This document shows, piece by piece, positions 8,444 through 17,840 of a stretch of DNA of 64,000 nt. Made by a program: the position numbers and the translations under genes. Position 1 is the stretch's first letter, and each line of letters begins with the position of its first letter. This DNA is from Candidatus Helarchaeota archaeon (GTDB lineage: Archaea > Asgardarchaeota > Lokiarchaeia > Helarchaeales > RDOG01), in assembly GCA_019058315.1 (NCBI GenBank), contig JAHPZH010000001.1, forward strand, positions 135,938 to 199,937. The letters are read 5' to 3'. The notes below the pieces were generated by a model. It worked only from the letters and a program-made list of their open reading frames with translations, did not search any database and was not told where the DNA came from.

Positions 8444-10288
8444 TTAAGAATTTTTTAAATCCTCTATAACATATCTAAGTCCTAGTTCAATTAATTTCTC
8501 TTTTTTTGGAGTTCCCTTTTCCAAATCCCAACCTCGTTCATCATAATAATCATCCAGTAGTTTATTTGCTAACTCATTAGTAATTTTTACTCCACCATAG
8601 AAATATTTAATCCTCTTTTTAATCAATTTCTCAGGAAACTCATCATGTTTCCTATTAAAACCCTCCCTAACGTTAGCAACTTTAAGAAGATTCCATGACC
8701 TTTCAGCTGCTTTCATAAGTTCTTCTCTACTAATTTCAATTCCAGTTACAAAGGAATATAGTTCAGTACAAAGTTTGGCACTATAAAATCTATTAATTTG
8801 TGCTCTCGCACATATTCCTAACGAACCTAATGCAGTAAACCACTCTTCGGAATATTTAGTAAGCCGTCCAATATTCAATCCCATCTCCTTAATGGGTGGT
8901 TTAAATATTCTATCCATTGCATCTTCTGGAACGCCCATTCTATCAAAATGAGATCTGAAATCATCTAGCTTACGTCCTGGGGCAAAGTAAGTAGGAGAAC
9001 CACCCGCAGCATCATGACTTCCTCTAGGATTAACAAATTGCTCAAATTCCATTGTTCCAAGATTAAACATCTTTGGATCTAAAATTAAATTTTGTTTTTT
9101 AACTAATGGAATTTTCTTAACGGCTTCTTTACCAAATCGATTAATTACACCTTCAAATCCATCTGCTAAAATATCTCCAAATCCTTTTCGATATGAAATA
9201 TTCTCAAGTAATTTTGATAACGTTTCAAAATCATTTTTTATCTCTAAATCAGTTTCTTCAAAAGTTAGGATTCCTCGTTTATATAAACTTTTAACTAAGG
9301 GAAATAACGCCATAATTGTTATTGAATCCAGCCCATATCTATTCATTAAATCAAAACTTTTAATATTTTCATCATAAGTGCCAAAATTCATTGCAAGAAG
9401 TGCATACGCATTTACCACAGATGCTTCATACGATACTAATCCCTCAAACCTTCCTTCTTTTATCTGAATTACATCTTTATCTCCAATTGGACAAGATGGG
9501 CATGCTATCCTCGCTTTTTTCAAATTATCAAGATAAAAATCCTTAGGTACAATGGGTGCTGTCCGAATTAATCCAAATTTGACCCAATCTTCACGATGTT
9601 TATAATTTCTTATTCGCTCGTATAACTCTTTATGTATTTTCATTAATTTTTTTGGCTCTGCTACATTTACACCCTTGCTCCCATGAGCAATGATGGCCTT
9701 TAGATTTTTTGACCCCAATACCGCACCTGCCCCTCCTCTTCCAATGGTTGAAATTTTATCAACTAAAGCAATTGAATATTTAACCAAATTTTCTCCTGAT
9801 TGCCCAATTGAAATAATTCCACAATTACCATGAAGTTTCCATAAATCATCCGCAGTTTGATTTGTATCTTTTCCCCATAAATTAGTTGCATCTTCTAAAC
9901 TCACATTATCATCAAAAATTTTTAGATAAATAGGAGAATCTGCTCTCCCAGTAATTATTATATGATCATAACCTGCATTCTTCAACATCATTCCAAAACT
10001 CATTGACCCTCCTGTCCAAGCAACTGCATTATTCATTGGCACTTTCGTTGTTATATATATCCTAGAAGTTGAAGGTAAAATAGTTCCAACAAGTGGACCT
10101 ACACCAATTACTATAGGATTATCCGGGGAAAAAGGATCTATTTTTGGAGTGAAAATATCATAGAATAATTTTATATTGATACCAAGACCGCCAATGAAGT
10201 CTTTAATAAGTTTATCATCAAGTTTTTTTAGTTTTATTTCTTTATTAGTCAAATTTACATGTAATATTTTCCCAGAATAACCAAACAT
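8444..10288 (-). CDS. Aldehyde:ferredoxin oxidoreductase-family tungsten/molybdenum enzyme
   Basis: 614-residue AOR-superfamily protein binding a bis-pterin W/Mo cofactor and a 4Fe-4S cluster; the usual reaction is aldehyde to carboxylate with ferredoxin as acceptor. Visible are the N-terminal FIGGLGINIK, the pterin-binding RGGAGAVLGSKNLKA (about 185-198) and the cluster motif CPSCPIGD at 263-270, with a distant fourth ligand Cys493. The third cluster position is Asp270 where classical AORs have Cys. The segment GSHDAAGGSPTYFAPGRK recalls the BamB branch (class II benzoyl-CoA reductase), so the substrate may not be a simple aldehyde. It directly follows the ferredoxin gene with no gap, implying coupled translation and a shared electron path. 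Confidence 0.85.
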   Translation of the reverse strand: MFGYSGKILHVNLTNKEIKLKKLDDKLIKDFIGGLGINIKLFYDIFTPKIDPFSPDNPIVIGVGPLVGTILPSTSRIYITTKVPMNNAVAWTGGSMSFGMMLKNAGYDHIIITGRADSPIYLKIFDDNVSLEDATNLWGKDTNQTADDLWKLHGNCGIISIGQSGENLVKYSIALVDKISTIGRGGAGAVLGSKNLKAIIAHGSKGVNVAEPKKLMKIHKELYERIRNYKHREDWVKFGLIRTAPIVPKDFYLDNLKKARIACPSCPIGDKDVIQIKEGRFEGLVSYEASVVNAYALLAMNFGTYDENIKSFDLMNRYGLDSITIMALFPLVKSLYKRGILTFEETDLEIKNDFETLSKLLENISYRKGFGDILADGFEGVINRFGKEAVKKIPLVKKQNLILDPKMFNLGTMEFEQFVNPRGSHDAAGGSPTYFAPGRKLDDFRSHFDRMGVPEDAMDRIFKPPIKEMGLNIGRLTKYSEEWFTALGSLGICARAQINRFYSAKLCTELYSFVTGIEISREELMKAAERSWNLLKVANVREGFNRKHDEFPEKLIKKRIKYFYGGVKITNELANKLLDDYYDERGWDLEKGTPKKEKLIELGLRYVIEDLKNS

Positions 10289-10516
10289 TTATTCCTCCAC
10301 CCTTTCTAATGCTTTATATAAACAATATTTAGCACATAGACCGCAATTATTGCATTCACTTGTAAAACTAATCTTTTTTGTATGGTCAATAGTTTGAATT
10401 CGTATAAATGCTTCCGATGGATTGAAGATCTTTCTATGAGTAAAAGAACATATAAGTTGACAAGTTAAACAGCCGGTACAATTTTGATCGTGAATAATAA
10501 TTTTATTGGTTTGCAT
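10289..10516 (-). CDS. 2x[4Fe-4S] ferredoxin-like subunit paired with the AOR-family enzyme
   Basis: A 75-residue ferredoxin with two complete cluster motifs, Cys13-x2-Cys16-x2-Cys19-x3-Cys23 and Cys55-x2-Cys58-x2-Cys61-x3-Cys65. Its stop codon abuts the ATG of the oxidoreductase, so the two are almost certainly one operon and one electron-transfer unit. Small polyferredoxin partners (BamC-like or HycB-like) are known beside AOR-family catalytic subunits. The first cluster motif is followed by SFTH, a variation often seen in such subunits rather than in free ferredoxins. Confidence 0.85.
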   Translation of the reverse strand: MQTNKIIIHDQNCTGCLTCQLICSFTHRKIFNPSEAFIRIQTIDHTKKISFTSECNNCGLCAKYCLYKALERVEE

Positions 10517-10575
10517 AAAAACATCTCTTAAAAAAAAGAAAATATAATGTGGTTTATTATAATGAATTTTTAGAT

Positions 10576-12327
10576 CTATTCTTTTGCCGCTTGTATTTTT
10601 TGTAACTCTTTTTGTAACAATGATCTTCTCATAGTTTTACCAACAGGTGTTTTAGGTATCATGCCTATGAATTCAACCTGTCTAGGGTATTTATAGGCAG
10701 CCATATTTTCTTTAGCCCAATCAATAATTTCCTGTTCGGTAATCTTGTCAACATATTCCGGTTTTATTTTAATAAATGCTTTAATAGTTTCGCCAGACAA
10801 TTCATCAGGTATTCCTATAACTCCACAATCCATAACTGCAGGATGCTCGAATAACCCATCTTCAACTTCTGCGGGTAACACTCGATATCCTTTATATTTG
10901 ATTTGCTCTTTTGTTCTACCAACAATGAAGAAAAATCCATTTTCATCCATATATGCCACGTCTCCTGTTCGTAGCCAGAGATTACCCTTCTCGTCTTCTA
11001 TTAATGTGTTCTTAGTTGCTTCTGGATTTCTCCAGTATCCTTTCATTACTTGAGGTCCTCGAAGTAGCAGTTCTCCCTGTTGTCCTGGTTCTAATTCGGT
11101 AATATAATCGGGTGGTTCTACAATTTTTGCATCGGTGTCAACAACGGGGAAACCAATGCTTTTGGGGTTTATTTCTTCCCAAGACTGTGCCCAATGGCAT
11201 AAGCAATTTACTTCAGTTAGTCCATAACCATTAGTAACTTTCAATCCCGTACGATCCCCCCAAACTTTTGCAACTTTATACGGTAAGGGTGCTGAACCAG
11301 AACCACAAGTTTCTAATGCGGAAAGATCTCGCGTTTTAAAATCCGGATGATTTATTAGGAAATTATATGCGGTTGGAACTGTAGTAAATCCTGTTATTTT
11401 ATAGCGTTCTAGCAATTCTAGAGTGAGACCTGGGTCAAACGAGGACAGGATGATCAAGGATCCCGCACTCGCAACACTAACGTTTAGGATAAAGAATCCC
11501 ATAGCATGACATAAAGGGTTTGTGGTTATGGTTCTAGTAGCTCCAATTGTTTTAAAAGCTTCTTCATAGGAACCTTTCCAGGTACCTGCTGTTGAAGTAC
11601 CAAAAAACTGGAAAGCGTTGGAAATAAGATTCGAATGGGTTATCATCACGCCTTTAGGTAGTCCTGTAGTTCCGCCTGTGAATAAGAGACCTGCTAAATC
11701 TTCCTTAACATCGATTTTTACATTTGGTTCTTTCGGTGGATATTTTTTTAATAATTTTGTAATCGTTAAGTCATCTTCCTTATCAGATGATACTTTTACT
11801 ATATTCTCAACCCCTGCTTCTTTACAAGATCGTTTAACCATTCCAAAGAATTGTCTATCCGTAATAAAAACTTTAACTATACCTGCACTATCTACGATAT
11901 GTTTAATTTCTTTCTTTTTCAATAAATAATTAACAGGTATTAAAATACCGCCTGACATTCCTACTGAGAAGGTAGCAAAGGCAAATTCGGGGCAGTTTGG
12001 TGTCATTATCGCTACACCATCACCTTTCTTAAGATTGAACTCAGAGATTAGGGCGTTACTTAATACATTGGAATAATATTCTGTCTCATAGAATGTATAT
12101 TTCGAGTCATTTAACTGGGGGAAATGCATGCAAACATTATTTGGAAAATCATTTGCTGATTTTTTTAAAAAATCAGGAAATCCGTTAAGTTTAGGATATT
12201 TAACCGTCTTAGCTACTTCTGGTGGTCTCTTTCTTAACCAAACTCTGTCTGGCCTTACCCATGGGCTCTCGTTTTCAGTATCTATTAGATCTAACCATTC
12301 AAAAAACATACTTTCATCTTCACTCAT
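10576..12327 (-). CDS. AMP-forming acyl-CoA synthetase (copy 1)
   Basis: 583-residue ANL-superfamily ligase activating a carboxylic acid to acyl-CoA through an acyl-adenylate. Motifs are the P-loop FTGGTTGLPKG (216-226), GYGLTE, LRTGDVAYMDENG, the hinge GRTKEQIKYKGYRV and the C-terminal catalytic lysine segment PKTPVGKTMRR. All catalytic elements are intact. Start ATG 12327 has AAGGTGA upstream. It is a close tandem paralog of the next gene upstream, and both share the same leader (AAGGTGAAT) and N-terminal SPWVRPDR segment, so it arose by recent duplication. Likely acids are medium or long-chain fatty acids, but specificity is not readable. Confidence 0.88.
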   Translation of the reverse strand: MSEDESMFFEWLDLIDTENESPWVRPDRVWLRKRPPEVAKTVKYPKLNGFPDFLKKSANDFPNNVCMHFPQLNDSKYTFYETEYYSNVLSNALISEFNLKKGDGVAIMTPNCPEFAFATFSVGMSGGILIPVNYLLKKKEIKHIVDSAGIVKVFITDRQFFGMVKRSCKEAGVENIVKVSSDKEDDLTITKLLKKYPPKEPNVKIDVKEDLAGLLFTGGTTGLPKGVMITHSNLISNAFQFFGTSTAGTWKGSYEEAFKTIGATRTITTNPLCHAMGFFILNVSVASAGSLIILSSFDPGLTLELLERYKITGFTTVPTAYNFLINHPDFKTRDLSALETCGSGSAPLPYKVAKVWGDRTGLKVTNGYGLTEVNCLCHWAQSWEEINPKSIGFPVVDTDAKIVEPPDYITELEPGQQGELLLRGPQVMKGYWRNPEATKNTLIEDEKGNLWLRTGDVAYMDENGFFFIVGRTKEQIKYKGYRVLPAEVEDGLFEHPAVMDCGVIGIPDELSGETIKAFIKIKPEYVDKITEQEIIDWAKENMAAYKYPRQVEFIGMIPKTPVGKTMRRSLLQKELQKIQAAKE

Positions 12328-12461
12328 TTTGATTCACCTTCAATTTTAAGATTGAATTAATTGAATTATTTTTTTGTCTTTATCCCTAATTATTTTAAAT
12401 TAATTGATTATTTTTTTGTATATTAAGAATATCTATATTTTAATAGATAAAAAATGTTAAT

Positions 12462-12478
12462 ATTGTCAATCTGACAAT
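12462..12478 (-). terminator. Hairpin after the second acyl-CoA ligase gene
   Basis: ATTGTCA-atc-TGACAAT is a perfect seven-base inverted repeat with a three-base centre, nine bases past the stop of the 12488-14233 gene. In that direction it is followed within about 10 bases by a T-run (ACATTTTTTATC). It may be a transcript-end hairpin, or an operator for the ligase gene downstream. Confidence 0.35.
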
Positions 12479-12487
12479 TTTTAGATT

Positions 12488-14233
12488 TTATCCTTTAGCT
12501 GCTTTTATGTTCTGAAGTTCTTTTTCTAATAATGCTCTTCTCATTGTCTTTCCAACAGGAGTTTTAGGTATCATGCCAACAAATTCAACCATTCGAGGAT
12601 ATTTATAACCAGCTAAATTCTCTTTAGCCCAATCAATGATTTCCTGCTCAGTAATTTTCCCAACATATTCAGGTTTCAATTTGATAAATGCTTTAATTGT
12701 TTCACCAGCTATTTCATCAGGCACCCCGATAACACCACAATCAAGGACTGCAGGATGCTCAAATAATGAATCTTCAACTTCTGCAGGTAATATCCGATAT
12801 CCTTTATATTTAATTTGCTCCTTAGTTCTTCCCACAATGAAGAAAAATCCATTTTTATCCATTATAGCAACATCTCCCGTTCTTAACCAAATATTACCGT
12901 TTTCATCTTCGACCAATGTTCTTTGAGTCGCTTCTGGATTTTTCCAGTATCCTTTCATTACTTGGGGACCCCGAATAAGCAATTCTCCACGTTCTCCTGG
13001 TTTTAATTCGGTAATGTAGTCGGGTGGATCGACTATTTTTGCATCGGTATCAATAATTGGGAAGCCAATACTTTGAGGATTTATTTCTTCCCAAAAGCCT
13101 GTTCCAAGGCACATGCAAGTCACTTCAGTTAAACCATAGGCATTAGATACTTTTAATCCTGTACGTTCTCCCCAAATTTTTGCAAGTTTATAAGGTAAAG
13201 GAGCTGAACCAGAACCACTAGCTTCTAATGAGGAAAGGTCTCGAGTTTTAAAATCTGGATGATTAATTATAATATTATACGCTGTTGGGACTGAAGAAAA
13301 TGATTTTATTCGGTATTTCTCCACCATCTTTAGAACTCCACCTGCATCAAAAGATGAAAATAAAATTAAAGAAACTGCCCCTGCAACACATAGATTCAAG
13401 ATATAAAATCCCATTGCATGACATAACGGATTAACTGTTACAGTTCTTCCTGTTCCCATCTCTTTGAAGCCATCTTCATACCCTTTCCAGGAGGAACCAA
13501 AACCAGTAGAAAAAGCTTGGAAGCAATTAGATATAAGATTCGAATGAGTCAACATTACACCTTTTGGTAGACCTGTAGTTCCACCTGTGAATAAAAGTCC
13601 CGCCAAATCCTCATACACATTTATTTTTACATTTGGTTCTTTTGGAGGATATTTTTCCAATAATTTTTGAACGGTTAAGTCATCAGGGTTATCAGAGGAT
13701 ATTTTTATTATATTTTCAATACCAATTTCTTTAGAAGCTCGTTTTACAATTCCAACAAATTGTCTATCTGTTATGAAAACTTTAACTATTCCTGCCGAAT
13801 CAACAATGTGTTTAACTTCTTTCTTTTTTAATAAATAATTGACGGGTATTAAAGTAGCACCCGTCTGCCCAGTAGCGTACGTTGCAAAGACAAATTCAGG
13901 GCAATTTGGGGTCATAACAGCAATTCCATCACCCCTTTTCACGCCAAACTCGGAAATTAGGGCGTTGCTTAATATATCGGCATTATATTTAGTTTCATAA
14001 AATGTATATTTTAAATTTGTCTGGGTAAAATGCATACATACATTATTAGGAAAATATTGAACTGTTCTTTTCAAAAAGTCTGGGAATCCGTTAAGTTTGG
14101 GATATTTTACGGTCTTAGCTGCTTCGAGAGGTCTATTTTTTAACCAAGGGCGGTCTGGTCTGACCCATGGACTATCATTTTCCATATCTAATACATCTAG
14201 AAAGTTAAAATCATAATTCTCCTTTTCGTTCAT
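12488..14233 (-). CDS. AMP-forming acyl-CoA synthetase (copy 2)
   Basis: 581-residue paralog of the neighbouring ligase, aligning end to end with it: FTGGTTGLPKG P-loop, NAYGLTEV, LRTGDVAIMDKNG, GRTKEQIKYKGYR hinge and the terminal PKTPVGKTMRR lysine motif. Catalytic residues are all present. Start ATG 14233 sits behind AAGGTGA. Differences between copies concentrate in the acyl-pocket region (about residues 235-300), which suggests different acids are activated by the two enzymes, though this is inference. With the acyl-CoA dehydrogenase and thiolase of the window it supports beta-oxidation-type chemistry. Confidence 0.88.
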   Translation of the reverse strand: MNEKENYDFNFLDVLDMENDSPWVRPDRPWLKNRPLEAAKTVKYPKLNGFPDFLKRTVQYFPNNVCMHFTQTNLKYTFYETKYNADILSNALISEFGVKRGDGIAVMTPNCPEFVFATYATGQTGATLIPVNYLLKKKEVKHIVDSAGIVKVFITDRQFVGIVKRASKEIGIENIIKISSDNPDDLTVQKLLEKYPPKEPNVKINVYEDLAGLLFTGGTTGLPKGVMLTHSNLISNCFQAFSTGFGSSWKGYEDGFKEMGTGRTVTVNPLCHAMGFYILNLCVAGAVSLILFSSFDAGGVLKMVEKYRIKSFSSVPTAYNIIINHPDFKTRDLSSLEASGSGSAPLPYKLAKIWGERTGLKVSNAYGLTEVTCMCLGTGFWEEINPQSIGFPIIDTDAKIVDPPDYITELKPGERGELLIRGPQVMKGYWKNPEATQRTLVEDENGNIWLRTGDVAIMDKNGFFFIVGRTKEQIKYKGYRILPAEVEDSLFEHPAVLDCGVIGVPDEIAGETIKAFIKLKPEYVGKITEQEIIDWAKENLAGYKYPRMVEFVGMIPKTPVGKTMRRALLEKELQNIKAAKG

Positions 14234-14392
14234 TATAATTCACCTTCCATTCTAATATTCATTTAATTGTATTTTTCAGTCTTTATCCCCTATTTATTTT
14301 AATTGATAGTTTATTTTTTGTACATTTATAAATTTAATATTTTAAGTTTATATAACCTATTAAGTATTAGCAGTTAATAATGGAGTTTTTTT

Positions 14393-14980
14393 ATGAAAAA
14401 ACCTTTGTTCTGCTTAAAATGCGGAGAAAAAATAGCTGAAGATGCTAAAATATGTGATAAATGCAAGAGTGATGCTTCAAAAAGTCCAAATCCTCTAAAA
14501 ATTGAGATAAATGATATCAGTCAGAAATCTTGTTTTAATTGTAAATCAAAAAATTTAGCTCCTCTAATGTTTATTTACCACAATGGTATACCTCCAGGAC
14601 GAGAAGGGCATAATGTCGTCTACGGTCATTTTTTAATCGTTGAGTGTTTAGATTGTAGGACAGGTTTTATAGAAAAAATGGACCACGATTGTTGGTCTTA
14701 CGACGAAATTTGGGATTTAAATGAATGGTATGTATTAAATGAATATAATATGGGGATACTAAAAAATATATTAGAAAATTGCCCGCAGCCTCTCTCTTCA
14801 TTATGCACTTGTACTCTTCACAAAACATTTAGGTCAGAAATATATTCATTACCAACCGAGCCATGGGAAAGTGTTTCTAAAGATTTTAAACACGTCCCAA
14901 AATTTGATAAAAAACATGTACATGAAATATCATTGAAAATAGAAGGTACCAAACCAAATTTAGAAATTATATTAAAATAA
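14393..14980 (+). CDS. Zinc-ribbon protein of unknown function
   Basis: 195 residues. The N-terminus is a zinc ribbon with Cys7/Cys10 and Cys21/Cys24 (FCLKCGE...CDKC). A second CxxC pair (47/50) and a later LDCR may form another zinc site. The central part, rich in aromatic residues (DHDCWSYDEIWDLNEWY), is not a family I recognise. GGAG precedes the ATG. It stands between the ligase gene, read away from it, and the SDR gene, convergent to it. No function is proposed. Confidence 0.7.
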   Translation: MKKPLFCLKCGEKIAEDAKICDKCKSDASKSPNPLKIEINDISQKSCFNCKSKNLAPLMFIYHNGIPPGREGHNVVYGHFLIVECLDCRTGFIEKMDHDCWSYDEIWDLNEWYVLNEYNMGILKNILENCPQPLSSLCTCTLHKTFRSEIYSLPTEPWESVSKDFKHVPKFDKKHVHEISLKIEGTKPNLEIILK

Positions 14981-14999
14981 AGTTAAAAAACATAGTTAA

Positions 15000-15902
15000 T
15001 CATTGAGATTTCTTTGATTTTAAATCCTTCAATATGAGTTTAATTTGATCAAACGCATCCATAATTCCATCAAATCGAGTTTGTAAACCTCTTTTCCACG
15101 AAGGTCCTGTTTCTGTATAGATATAAAATATATTTTTACGAATTGCCTCAAACACAACATCACCAACTTGATCAGCTGAAGTTCCGTAATCCCATAATTT
15201 TGGAAGTTCTTCAGCCAATTTTTCAAGTTCGGGATAATTTTTTTTAACTCTATCTATGCACGGTTCATAATCAGAATCACAAAATTCTTCTGGACGATTT
15301 CTTTCGCTATTAGCAATTTTAGTGTTCACTATTCCTGGACAAAGAACTGAAACATTAATTTTCTTTCTCAATAGCGTCAAACATGATCTTAAACTCTCAG
15401 AAAGACCTATTACTGCATGCTTAGAGACAGTATAGATTCCATTCCAAGCTTCTCCAAGTAGTAACCCCGCCATAGATGATGTATTAACAATATGACATTC
15501 ATTATCTTGCTCAATCATTATAGGAATAAAAACTCGGATCCCATGAATAATACCCCATAAGTTTACTCCTAAAGCCCAATTCCAATCAGATAAATTTAAC
15601 TCCCAAAGAATTCCTGGAGCGGCAACCCCAGCATTATTACATAATATATGGACTTCTCCAAACGCATCAATCGTTTTTTTGGCTAATATTTCAATATTTT
15701 CGGCTTTTGAAACATCTGTCAATACAGATATTACCTCTATCCCAGATGATTTTAATTCTTGTTCGGCTTGATTTAGAGAATCTTTTTCAATATCACACAA
15801 TACTACTTTCATACCCTCTTTCGCAGCTCTTCTGGCTATACCAAGACCGATTCCGCTTGCCGCACCAGTTACAACTGCTACTTTATCTTTAAATTCTTTC
15901 AT
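15000..15902 (-). CDS. Short-chain dehydrogenase/reductase (SDR)
   Basis: NAD(P)-dependent Rossmann oxidoreductase of 300 residues. It has the cofactor motif TGAASGIG (12-19), the NNAG motif (89-92), a catalytic Ser at about 142-143 and Tyr157-x3-Lys161 (YTVSK), so it is a complete classical SDR. Asp37 at the end of the second strand (LCDIE) favours NAD(H). It probably oxidises or reduces an alcohol/ketone. The nearby acyl-CoA genes allow a 3-hydroxyacyl role, but the sequence does not decide this. The C-terminal 80 residues form a longer substrate lid than usual. Confidence 0.88.
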   Translation of the reverse strand: MKEFKDKVAVVTGAASGIGLGIARRAAKEGMKVVLCDIEKDSLNQAEQELKSSGIEVISVLTDVSKAENIEILAKKTIDAFGEVHILCNNAGVAAPGILWELNLSDWNWALGVNLWGIIHGIRVFIPIMIEQDNECHIVNTSSMAGLLLGEAWNGIYTVSKHAVIGLSESLRSCLTLLRKKINVSVLCPGIVNTKIANSERNRPEEFCDSDYEPCIDRVKKNYPELEKLAEELPKLWDYGTSADQVGDVVFEAIRKNIFYIYTETGPSWKRGLQTRFDGIMDAFDQIKLILKDLKSKKSQ

Positions 15903-16005
15903 AATTTTTAAGCTCTTTTTTTTTTAATAATATTAATAAAATAACATAGAATTACTAATCTTAAAAATTAAAAATTATAATAATAAATAACGATACTTTA
16001 TCTAA

Positions 16006-17700
16006 TCAGACTGTTGTCCAACGTGGTTGTGGTTTTAAATTCCATGCTTGAGTTGCATACTCACTTACCATTCTGTGAGTGTTGAAATAAGGTATTAATC
16101 GAATTGCCTGTTTCATTCTTTCAATCCAATCATTTTGCTTATTATAATATGTTGGAATAATCTCATCTTCTAATGTTTCATAAATATCATTTGCGTCTGC
16201 CTCATCATTATTAATTTCTGCATTTGGCTCGTTTGGTTTTGGTCCAATTTTCCAGCCTGCCATGCCACCGCTTATTGCGTAGCCTTCTATAAACCAACCA
16301 TCTAGTACAGAAAAATTTAAAACACCATTATGTGCTGCTTTCATTCCACTCGTTCCCGATGCCTCCATGTATCTCATGGGATTATTTAACCATACATCTA
16401 CACCAGCAGTCATTAATGCGCCTAAGTCCATATCATAATTTCCTAGAAAAGCAAGACCAACCCTATAATTATCCCATAAATATTGTGAAGCCCAGAAGAT
16501 ATGCTTTATTATATTTTTTCCATCTTGATCCCTTGGATGAGTCTTCCCACACCATATAAACTGTGCTCTACCTTTTGCTATTTTTCCCAATCTATCAATA
16601 TCGTTCAGAATCAAAGTGGCTCTTTTATATTTTGTCACTCTTCTTGCGAATCCAATTGTTAATAATTTTTGATCTGAAAGTACCCAACTATGTGATTTTT
16701 CATAATCTAATAGCTTTGATTTTATTTTTTGATGGATTCGCCAAATTTCATTTGAATCTAAAAGATAGGCTCTATCAAAAACTGAAGGATCATGTTTCCA
16801 ATTTGGAAGGGCTTCTCTGTAATAATCTGCAAATTCAGGGTGTATCCACCTTACTGTATGAACGCCGTTAGTAATTCCGTGTATTTTATAATTTGGGTAC
16901 ATTTTCTGTGCTACTTCACTGTGTTTTTTAGAAACACCGTTGATATATCTTGAGAAATATAAAGCTAAATGAGTCATGTTTAATTGGTCTTTTCCTGCAT
17001 ATTTCTTAATCTCTTCTGGTATAAGTGAATTTCTAAAAACATCATAAACTAATCCATAATCAAACCTATCATGTCCTGCGGGGACTGGTGTATGAGTAGT
17101 AAAAACGGTTCTTTTTCTGACTTCATCGACATCTTTCAAATCTCTTAATAATTCTAAAGTAAGAAATGCCGCATGCCCCTCATTACTATGAAAAGTATGA
17201 ATATCATTATATTTCATAGCTTTTAGAATTTTAACACCACCAATACCTAATATGATTTCTTGACAAATTCGTTGAAATGGTGTTGCATCGTATAAAACTC
17301 TCGTGAAATTTTTTTGCCATTCCTCATTTCCTTCAATATCAGTGTTCAAAAGATAAACTGGAACTCTGTGTCCTGTATGTCCAATAATTTCATAAACCCA
17401 AGCATCAACTAAGACATCTTTTCCTTGAATATTGACCTTAACTGTTACAGGGGCTTTATCAAGAACAGATCCAAAGTCCCATCTAACATCTCGCTCAATT
17501 TGGGTCCCATCATGGCCAAGCATTTGATAGAAATATCCAGAGTTGTAAGCAAGCGTCACAGCTATAATAGGTATCTCCAAATCTGCACAAGATTTTAAAG
17601 TATCTCCCGCAAGTACTCCTAAACCACCAGAATAGGTAGGAATATCCGCATTAAGTCCAATTTCCATGCTGAAATAAGCAATTTTAGGAACGATTTTCAT
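16006..17700 (-). CDS. glgP: Alpha-glucan (glycogen/maltodextrin) phosphorylase, short archaeal type
   Basis: PLP-dependent GT35 enzyme releasing glucose-1-phosphate from alpha-1,4-glucans. At 564 aa it belongs to the short form found in archaea and some bacteria. Visible are FSMEIGLNADIPTYSGGLGV near the N-terminus (10-29), HSNEGHAAFL, and the PLP-lysine motif EASGTSGMKAAHNG with Lys at about 454. It is transcribed away from the GH57 glucanotransferase gene over a shared spacer of about 140 bp, which should hold both promoters. Its product would feed glycolysis, or the reverse route to storage glucan through the nucleotidyltransferase at 32.1 kb. Confidence 0.9.
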   Translation of the reverse strand: MKIVPKIAYFSMEIGLNADIPTYSGGLGVLAGDTLKSCADLEIPIIAVTLAYNSGYFYQMLGHDGTQIERDVRWDFGSVLDKAPVTVKVNIQGKDVLVDAWVYEIIGHTGHRVPVYLLNTDIEGNEEWQKNFTRVLYDATPFQRICQEIILGIGGVKILKAMKYNDIHTFHSNEGHAAFLTLELLRDLKDVDEVRKRTVFTTHTPVPAGHDRFDYGLVYDVFRNSLIPEEIKKYAGKDQLNMTHLALYFSRYINGVSKKHSEVAQKMYPNYKIHGITNGVHTVRWIHPEFADYYREALPNWKHDPSVFDRAYLLDSNEIWRIHQKIKSKLLDYEKSHSWVLSDQKLLTIGFARRVTKYKRATLILNDIDRLGKIAKGRAQFIWCGKTHPRDQDGKNIIKHIFWASQYLWDNYRVGLAFLGNYDMDLGALMTAGVDVWLNNPMRYMEASGTSGMKAAHNGVLNFSVLDGWFIEGYAISGGMAGWKIGPKPNEPNAEINNDEADANDIYETLEDEIIPTYYNKQNDWIERMKQAIRLIPYFNTHRMVSEYATQAWNLKPQPRWTTV

Positions 17701-17840
17701 ATTTTCATCTCAAGTTCACTTTTTAAATATCAAATTAAGTAATCTTCAATAGAATTTAAATTTAGCATAATATCATAAAATGTAAAATTAAACTTTTTCA
17801 ATAATCAAAGATTTATATCTTCAAAAAATTTGTGATTGAT

